A DNA stretch of 24,751 bases from a virus: the IMG/VR virus record IMGVR_UViG_3300030102_001653, positions 1-24,751 of that record; one strand, written 5' to 3'. The translations under genes were made by a program, and so were the position numbers. Shown here one piece after another: positions 21,698-24,751 of this stretch. Below the pieces are notes generated by a model. The model saw only the letters and a list, made by a program, of their open reading frames with translations, was not told where the DNA came from and did not search any database. How positions within the stretch are numbered: the first letter of the stretch is position 1; every line of letters starts with the position of its first letter.

Positions 21698-21949
21698 ATG
21701 AAAGGTATAAACTACGATAGAAGAGCGTTAGAAGAAAAGTACAAAGAGTACATGATAGACGCAGAAAGAGTAGCGGAAAAATTGTTAAACATAGACTTCA
21801 AAGAGCGCACGGAGAGGTTACTCGAAAGAGAAAAGGGTAGGTTCAAGAGGGAACTTAGGAGAGTAAAGGAAGCGCACAATCGAGGGAGATCATCAGTACT
21901 TCAGGATGAAATGATCGCAAGGAGAAGGATGAGATTGAAAGAAGTATAA
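21698..21949 (+). CDS. Small highly charged helical protein
   Basis: This 83-residue protein is nearly one continuous helix of Glu, Lys and Arg: RRALEEKYKEYMIDAERVAEKLLNIDFKERTERLLEREKGRFKRELRRVKEAHNRGRS...IARRRMRLKEV. It looks like a coiled coil or nucleic-acid-binding helix with a net positive C-terminal half. Ribosome-binding site TTAGGAGATAGAT is strong. It follows the first early gene after a hairpin, so probably the same transcript. No family recognised. Confidence 0.65.
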   Translation: MKGINYDRRALEEKYKEYMIDAERVAEKLLNIDFKERTERLLEREKGRFKRELRRVKEAHNRGRSSVLQDEMIARRRMRLKEV

Positions 21950-21956
21950 AACCTAC

Positions 21957-21976
21957 GGAGCACAAGGATGTGCTCC
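21957..21976 (+). promoter_or_regulatory. Perfect hairpin at the end of the first early unit
   Basis: GGAGCACA and TGTGCTCC pair perfectly around AGGA, 7 bases after the stop of the charged helical gene. It is followed by CCCTCTTG rather than a U tract, so it is a poor intrinsic terminator. It may protect the 3' end of the message or be a processing site. Confidence 0.55.
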
Positions 21977-21987
21977 CCCTCTTGATG

Positions 21988-22010
21988 CCAGTTCCCGAAC
22001 TGCGTGCCGC
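21988..22010. repeat. CCAGTTCCC repeat, copy 1
   Basis: A 23-bp element starting CCAGTTCCC and ending GCGTGCCGC. Other copies at 22922 and 23027 keep the same length, the CCAGTTCCC start and the GCGTNCYGC end, while the five central bases vary. It occurs only in the non-coding regions of the rightward block. Function unknown; dispersed protein-binding element or remnant of a duplicated control segment. Confidence 0.65.
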
Positions 22011-22080
22011 CTAAGTCCCGCCCCCAAGATTTTTGTTCAAATTTTTTTCAGCGTGACGCAAAAAATAGGCGGCGTTTCTC

Positions 22081-22099
22081 ATTATCTAAATTAGATAAT
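22081..22099. promoter_or_regulatory. 19-bp palindromic operator, copy 1
   Basis: ATTATCTAAATTAGATAAT is a perfect inverted repeat around a central A. It lies 65 bases upstream of the -35 box of promoter P2, a distance fitting activation or looping rather than steric block. Three other copies are in the window. Confidence 0.8.
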
Positions 22100-22164
22100 C
22101 AAACTAGAATAGACTCAAAAAGACTCAAAAAAACTCCATTAAAATCAACCAGATACGAAATCAC

Positions 22165-22193
22165 TTGACTCTGTAACTTGTTTGTGAGACTAT
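22165..22193 (+). promoter_or_regulatory. Early promoter P2 (extended -10)
   Basis: TTGACT, 17-base spacer ending in TGA, then GACTAT. Same layout as P1. Predicted transcription start near 22200, exactly where the leader hairpin begins. Drives the PET-linker gene as a single-gene transcript ended by a terminator. Confidence 0.7.
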
Positions 22194-22199
22194 AGAAAC

Positions 22200-22219
22200 C
22201 GTTCCCAATGACGGGAGCG
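22200..22219 (+). promoter_or_regulatory. 5'-terminal leader hairpin of P2 transcript
   Basis: CGTTCCC pairs with GGGAGCG (one G-U pair) around loop AATGAC at the predicted 5' end of the P2 transcript. Matches the arrangement behind P1. Confidence 0.5.
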
Positions 22220-22251
22220 ATACACTTAACTTTAATTATGAGGAGACAGTT

Positions 22252-22866
22252 ATGTCTGTTTTATTAAATCTAAAAACGAAAGCGGTAAACGCAGGTAAAA
22301 AATGGGCTGCTAGTGCATATCAGAGCCTTCAAGATAAAAAGGCTTTTGTCACGGCATTATTTGCGGATGGCATTACGCCGGATGATATCAGGAAAGGATC
22401 GCGCACCGAGGATAACCCTTTGTATGATCATGTTTTGCAGGTGTTAACGGATGGATTGCCTGAGAAGAAACGAGCGCTTTTGATGCGAGATCATGCCGAT
22501 TTGACTACAAAGCGCCAGAAGGATGAGCGTAACGAGTTACTGACAGTACGCTCGAAATTGATGGGTAATCTCCGAGGATCGCTTGATCGAAAATGGAAGC
22601 GAGAAGTAAAGGATGGGAATATCGAGAAACCTAATTGGATGGAATCGGATACTCCTGAGACTCCTGAGACTCCTGTTACTCCTGCTACTCCTGAGACTCC
22701 TGAGACTCCTGAGACTCCTGAGACGGTCACGCCTAGTCAGCACATGTCCATCATCATGGCCACGTTCATGGATAACGTAAGATCAGAAACATCTTACTTT
22801 AACGCCACCGCAATCATCAAAACTGGAATGGCTTTCCAGAAGGAGTTAGACAAGCAGCCAAAGTAG
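22252..22866 (+). CDS. Unknown protein with Thr-Pro-Glu repeat linker
   Basis: This 204-residue protein has an N-terminal helical domain (about 1-130: KKWAASAYQSLQDKKAFVTALFADGITPDDIRKG..., KRALLMRDHADLTTKRQKDERNELLTVRSKLMGNLRGSLDRKWKRE), an eight-unit TPE-type linker (about 134-157, encoded by a 9-bp repeat ACTCCTGAG at 22651-22722), and a C-terminal helical segment (about 160-204: SQHMSIIMATFMDNVRSETSYFNATAIIKTG). The layout suggests two domains joined by a stiff extended linker. It is alone between promoter P2 and a strong terminator, so separately controlled and likely abundant. Strong ribosome-binding site GAGGAGACAGTT. No family recognised. Confidence 0.7.
   Translation: MSVLLNLKTKAVNAGKKWAASAYQSLQDKKAFVTALFADGITPDDIRKGSRTEDNPLYDHVLQVLTDGLPEKKRALLMRDHADLTTKRQKDERNELLTVRSKLMGNLRGSLDRKWKREVKDGNIEKPNWMESDTPETPETPVTPATPETPETPETPETVTPSQHMSIIMATFMDNVRSETSYFNATAIIKTGMAFQKELDKQPK
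22651..22722 (+). repeat. Eight-unit 9-bp coding repeat (ACTCCTGAG)
   Basis: Eight in-frame 9-bp units; six are identical and two carry GTT or GCT instead of GAG. Encodes TPETPETPVTPATPETPE-type linker. Copy number could change by slippage without a frameshift. Confidence 0.85.
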
Positions 22867-22880
22867 TTAGCAAGACAATG

Positions 22881-22907
22881 GGGGAACCGAAAGGTTCCCC
22901 TTTTTTT
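22881..22907 (+). terminator. Strong intrinsic terminator
   Basis: GGGGAACC and GGTTCCCC form a perfect 8-bp stem closed by a stable GAAA tetraloop and followed by seven T. It starts 14 bases after the PET-linker gene stop. Textbook rho-independent terminator. Confidence 0.95.
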
Positions 22908-22921
22908 GTGCCCAAAAGAAA

Positions 22922-22944
22922 CCAGTTCCCACTCGGCGTGCTGC
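22922..22944. repeat. CCAGTTCCC repeat, copy 2
   Basis: CCAGTTCCC, then ACTCG, then GCGTGCTGC. It follows the terminator by 15 bases. See copy 1 for comparison. Confidence 0.65.
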
Positions 22945-22996
22945 CTTGCGTCCCAAATCTGTCCTGCCCCCCGCAAAATTCGATCTAACGCATGTG

Positions 22997-23015
22997 ATTA
23001 TCTAAATTAGATAAT
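22997..23015. promoter_or_regulatory. 19-bp palindromic operator, copy 2
   Basis: ATTATCTAAATTAGATAAT, identical to copy 1, preceded by G. It lies between CCAGTTCCC repeat copies 2 and 3, with no promoter close by that I can identify. Confidence 0.75.
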
Positions 23016-23026
23016 GGGGATCGACA

Positions 23027-23049
23027 CCAGTTCCCCCTCGGCGTACCGC
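23027..23049. repeat. CCAGTTCCC repeat, copy 3
   Basis: CCAGTTCCC, then CCTCG, then GCGTACCGC. Eleven bases after palindrome copy 2; copies 2 and 3 share more central bases with each other than with copy 1. Confidence 0.65.
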
Positions 23050-23081
23050 AAAAACCCCTGATTTCGCGTAGAAATGCGTTT

Positions 23082-23428
23082 GTAACTTTTGTAACTTTTG
23101 TAACCTTTTTGAAACCTTGAAAAAGTTACAGCAGTCTTTTGCAGTTTGACGTGGGTTTCTTGTAGAAAGGCAAATTAATCTTGTTTGTTTTGATATATAA
23201 ATTACTTAACTAAACTGTAATGTAACTTTTGTACTTTTTTTATTTATAAATAATAGGTCTGAACTTTTTTTTCACTGTTATTTCAAACTTGTTGTCAAGA
23301 GAGTGTCTGCGCCATAATCTCCAAACCTATTGTTTAAAAAGGTACAAAAGTTACAAAAGTTACACAGTTGTTTTATAAGGAGTTTTTCGCCAAAAAAAAG
23401 TTACTTTTGTAACTTTTGTAACCTTTTT
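23082..23428. repeat. GTAACTTTT iteron-like repeat blocks
   Basis: Nine-base units GTAACTTTT occur in four blocks: 23082-23110 (two units, then GTAACCTTTTT), 23222-23240 (GTAACTTTT, GTACTTTTTT), 23342-23365 (two units on the opposite strand) and 23400-23428 (GTTACTTTT, GTAACTTTT, GTAACCTTTTT). The first and last blocks are near identical. The inverted third block lies only 35 bases before the fourth, so they can also pair. Candidate initiator binding sites of a replication origin. Confidence 0.7.
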
Positions 23429-23464
23429 ATATCTCCACAACTTGTTGTCATATTAAGACTTCAC

Positions 23465-23484
23465 TTTCATGCAGTTTCATGCAG
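23465..23484. repeat. TTTCATGCAG direct repeat pair
   Basis: Two adjacent copies of TTTCATGCAG, one helical turn each, 56 bases before the -35 box of promoter P3. Possible activator or initiator half-sites. Confidence 0.5.
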
Positions 23485-23539
23485 TCATTTATAGCTTAAT
23501 TCCACTTAAAACTTTTTTATGTGTAAGTCTTTGTTTTAC

Positions 23540-23568
23540 TTGACATTTATTATGTTCTTTGCTATTAT
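23540..23568 (+). promoter_or_regulatory. Promoter P3
   Basis: TTGACA, 17-base spacer, TATTAT: the best sigma70 consensus match in the window (11 of 12). Predicted start near 23575. It has a 139-base leader with two operator palindromes and a hairpin before the first gene. Confidence 0.8.
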
Positions 23569-23608
23569 ATATAACAATTGGAGTTGCATTGCAGCTTGTT
23601 GTATTTTG

Positions 23609-23627
23609 ATTATCTAATTTAGATAAT
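23609..23627. promoter_or_regulatory. 19-bp palindromic operator, copy 3
   Basis: ATTATCTAATTTAGATAAT, the same palindrome with central T, about 35 bases downstream of the predicted P3 start. Flanking G and C extend the symmetry to 21 bp. It could block elongation when bound or form an RNA hairpin in the leader. Confidence 0.8.
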
Positions 23628-23644
23628 CACATGGGTTGTGTGTC

Positions 23645-23659
23645 GGCACAGGGACGTGC
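23645..23659 (+). promoter_or_regulatory. Leader hairpin GGCACAGGGACGTGC
   Basis: GCAC and GTGC pair around AGGGAC between two operators in the P3 leader. It matches the intercistronic hairpin at 21663 in 14 of 15 positions. Confidence 0.5.
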
Positions 23660-23673
23660 ACTTTTATTAATCG

Positions 23674-23692
23674 ATTATCTAATTTAGATAGT
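23674..23692. promoter_or_regulatory. 19-bp palindromic operator, copy 4
   Basis: ATTATCTAATTTAGATAGT, one mismatch from copy 3, 65 bases from it centre to centre and 21 bases before the first codon of the P3 operon. Close enough to the ribosome-binding site to affect translation if it folds in RNA. Confidence 0.75.
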
Positions 23693-23713
23693 CACTAACT
23701 GAGGAAAGTATCA

Positions 23714-23914
23714 ATGAATATCTTAAGTAATGTAGTTGATGTTGACCTTCTTGATGATGGCACGCTAGACACAGTAGTACGTATCACCACTACTTGTGGC
23801 GCATCATTGATCGAGAGATTCGACAGCGAGACAAGGTTCGGCTTTGACGCTGACCCTGACACCTCTACTGGTCTGTTCCTAGATGACATCAAGGGGCAAC
23901 TATGGGACGTGTGA
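23714..23914 (+). CDS. Small acidic unknown protein
   Basis: This 66-residue protein is acidic and beta-like: MNILSNVVDVDLLDDGTLDTVVRITTTCGASLIERFDSETRFGFDADPDTSTGLFLDDIKGQLWDV. First gene behind promoter P3 and the operators; ribosome-binding site GAGGAAAGTATCA. It overlaps the next gene by 13 bases, so a three-gene operon follows. The high Asp content could suggest DNA mimicry, but the protein is short and no family is recognised. Confidence 0.6.
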   Translation: MNILSNVVDVDLLDDGTLDTVVRITTTCGASLIERFDSETRFGFDADPDTSTGLFLDDIKGQLWDV

Positions 23915-24132
23915 AGCAAGAGCTAGTAACTGAAGAGGAATGCTCAGTGTGCGGTTTGTTGTATGACCGCCGCCGAGCAGATCTGGGGTACACAACTTGT
24001 GTAACTTGTGGAGAGAAAGAAGCACGACAGCGCAAGCACACAGTAGTACCCCTTCACAAATCAAACTACATGGTTCCGGCTAACAGCACAGAACTACGTG
24101 GTATCAACAACAAGGGAGGATTCTTCCGATGA
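23902..24132 (+). CDS. Small zinc-ribbon protein
   Basis: This 76-residue protein has two CxxC pairs, Cys14/Cys17 (CSVC) and Cys33/Cys36 (CVTC), about 15 residues apart: a four-Cys zinc ribbon. The second half is basic, with KHTVVPLHKSNYMVPANSTEL, then LRGINNKGGFF. This VPLHKSNY...L..INNKGG tail is familiar from small phage zinc-finger proteins with no assigned role. It may bind RNA polymerase, DNA or RNA. Overlaps its neighbours by 13 and 4 bases. Zinc binding is well supported; target unknown. Confidence 0.65.
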   Translation: MGRVKQELVTEEECSVCGLLYDRRRADLGYTTCVTCGEKEARQRKHTVVPLHKSNYMVPANSTELRGINNKGGFFR

Positions 24133-24416
24133 TTGTTTTACTAATTAGGTACGACACTTATTCTGATCGTGACCATGAGGGTCAAGAAATATTTACCAGA
24201 GAGTGGGCGGTATTGGATAAGGGATTCTGGGACACTGATGATGATGAACTTGTAGTAGACAGGTACGACCAAGACAAGTTTGACTTTGACGGCCCACGAG
24301 ATGCAGCAAAAGAGTTTGTAAAGAAGCACTACCCTGACATGCGTGTACTTCATGTTGGACGCTTGCCTGACTCTCGACATTCTATAGCAACACTAGAACC
24401 GGACGACCCTGATTAA
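24129..24416 (+). CDS. Unknown acidic early protein
   Basis: This 95-residue protein has a beta start (MIVLLIRYDTYSDRDHEGQEIF), an Asp/Glu-rich middle (DTDDDELVVDRYDQDKFDFDG), a helix (DAAKEFVKKHYPDMRVLHVGRL) and a short acidic end. ATGA overlap with the zinc-ribbon gene. No recognised motif. Last gene of the P3 operon; a new promoter begins at its stop codon. Confidence 0.6.
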   Translation: MIVLLIRYDTYSDRDHEGQEIFTREWAVLDKGFWDTDDDELVVDRYDQDKFDFDGPRDAAKEFVKKHYPDMRVLHVGRLPDSRHSIATLEPDDPD

Positions 24417-24418
24417 AC

Positions 24419-24447
24419 TTGATATAACTAAACCAAACTGTAATAAT
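24419..24447 (+). promoter_or_regulatory. Promoter P4
   Basis: TTGATA, 17-base spacer, AATAAT, starting 3 bases after the previous stop. Predicted start near 24454, giving a 27-base leader with no hairpin or operator. Confidence 0.55.
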
Positions 24448-24480
24448 CCATAATCTAATTAATTATTTGAGGAGACTATA

Positions 24481-24751
24481 ATGGATAATGACAATGTAAA
24501 TGAGACACTGAGTCCTATGGAGCGGTTATCCGCTAGTGCTAGGCTTGTGTCTGTGGAGGTGCACATACCTTCCTTTCGTAGGAAAGACAAACGTGCGGCG
24601 GCTGAGTATTCCAAAGCACGCGGTGCGAAAGAAGGTCGGCATGACATACACAAAGTACTTGTGAACAGTCCGCACCTGAAAGCGATTGTTTCACTGGGCA
24701 ATGACGCGAGAACTATTATTCGCAATAGCTGCCCCCCTTACTCTCAAGGAC
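24481..24751 (+). CDS. Unknown phage protein, cut by the window end
   Basis: Open from ATG 24481 (ribosome-binding site GAGGAG, 7 bases before) to the last base with no stop, at least 90 residues. It reads NETLSPMERLSASARLVSV, then HIPSFRRKDKRAAAEYSKARGAKEG, then HDIHKVLVNSPHLKAIVSLGNDARTII and PPYSQG. This order (RLSxSAxLVSLxI......RKDK.....GA......HK.L.....L..I...G..AR) resembles a family of phage proteins of unknown function in the replication/early region. The longest early gene start here and the only one with its own unregulated-looking promoter. Confidence 0.7.
   Translation, partial: MDNDNVNETLSPMERLSASARLVSVEVHIPSFRRKDKRAAAEYSKARGAKEGRHDIHKVLVNSPHLKAIVSLGNDARTIIRNSCPPYSQG

Larger units (their letters stand above)
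21950..22251. other. Control region before the PET-linker gene
   Basis: About 300 bases without a gene. It holds a perfect hairpin (21957-21976), the first CCAGTTCCC repeat (21988-22010), palindrome copy 1 (22081-22099), two AGACTCAAAA direct repeats (22111-22130), promoter P2 (22165-22193) and its leader hairpin (22200-22219). Confidence 0.7.
22867..23713. other. 847-bp non-coding region, candidate origin/control region
   Basis: No credible gene on either strand. Contents: terminator (22881-22907), CCAGTTCCC repeat copies 2 and 3, palindrome copies 2, 3 and 4, four blocks of GTAACTTTT iteron-like repeats (23082-23428), two TTTCATGCAG direct repeats (23465-23484), AT-rich DNA around 23180-23300, promoter P3 and a leader hairpin. 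Dense repeats beside AT-rich DNA are typical of replication origins. Confidence 0.65.

Noticed and set aside
21957-21976. Intrinsic terminator
   Set aside because: Perfect stem but followed by CCCTCTTG, no U tract; kept as a hairpin only.
22491-22730. Minus-strand frame of VSGVSGV repeats
   Set aside because: Antisense of the TPE linker repeat in a plus-strand gene with promoter and terminator.
23016-23050. tRNA-like element on the minus strand around the CCAGTTCCC repeat
   Set aside because: No T-arm consensus, no anticodon arm, and the element is repeated with changes that would break pairing.
24459-24725. Minus-strand frame at the right end
   Set aside because: Opposes a plus-strand gene with GAGGAG and promoter; no start signal of its own.

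Overview
The window is part of the genome of a tailed double-stranded DNA phage (Caudoviricetes), most likely an uncultivated marine, probably short-tailed phage of a Gram-negative host. Supporting this are a terminase/portal/scaffold/capsid series, two head-completion (adaptor) candidates, repetitive fibre genes of a kind common in marine phages, no tape-measure gene between adaptors and fibres, and a lipoprotein signal. The genome is AT-rich and tightly packed. The host assignment is inference.

Layout. Positions 10-20851 are one late block on the minus strand, read right to left: small terminase candidate, large terminase, portal, two small unknown proteins, GroES-like protein, scaffold, unknown protein, decoration candidate, major capsid protein (followed by an intrinsic terminator and a candidate internal promoter), lectin-like protein, a series of very small basic proteins, an adaptor (gp4-like) candidate, a zinc-ribbon/cupredoxin-like protein, a second adaptor candidate, fibre and repeat proteins, a fibre-assembly-like protein, and a terminal cassette with a cysteine-rich secreted peptide, a coiled-coil membrane protein, a class 3 lipase and a lipoprotein. 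Almost all genes overlap by 1-14 bases or are a few bases apart, and several start with GTG at the stop of the previous gene, so translation is probably coupled.

The most striking item is a 23-codon gene at 10337-10408 with a perfect AGGAGG ribosome-binding site. It encodes a near-canonical PqqA, the precursor peptide of the cofactor pyrroloquinoline quinone, including the Glu15 and Tyr19 from which PQQ is made. No other pqq gene is visible, so the phage would have to feed host PqqB-E.

Positions 20852-21389 are a divergent control region. It holds a late promoter on the minus strand, four 18-bp direct repeats just upstream of it, a G-quadruplex motif and a Z-DNA-prone tract. From 21306 rightwards, plus-strand (probably early) genes are short, unknown and separated by long control regions. 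These regions carry sigma70-type promoters, some with 5'-terminal hairpins, four copies of a 19-bp palindrome (ATTATCTAAWTTAGATAAT), three copies of a CCAGTTCCC repeat, GTAACTTTT iteron-like arrays and one strong terminator. Together they look like a dedicated phage regulatory circuit, and the 847-bp gap at 22867-23713 is a candidate replication origin.

No tRNA, rRNA, CRISPR array, integrase or insertion sequence was seen. No endolysin, DNA polymerase or tape measure lies in this window.
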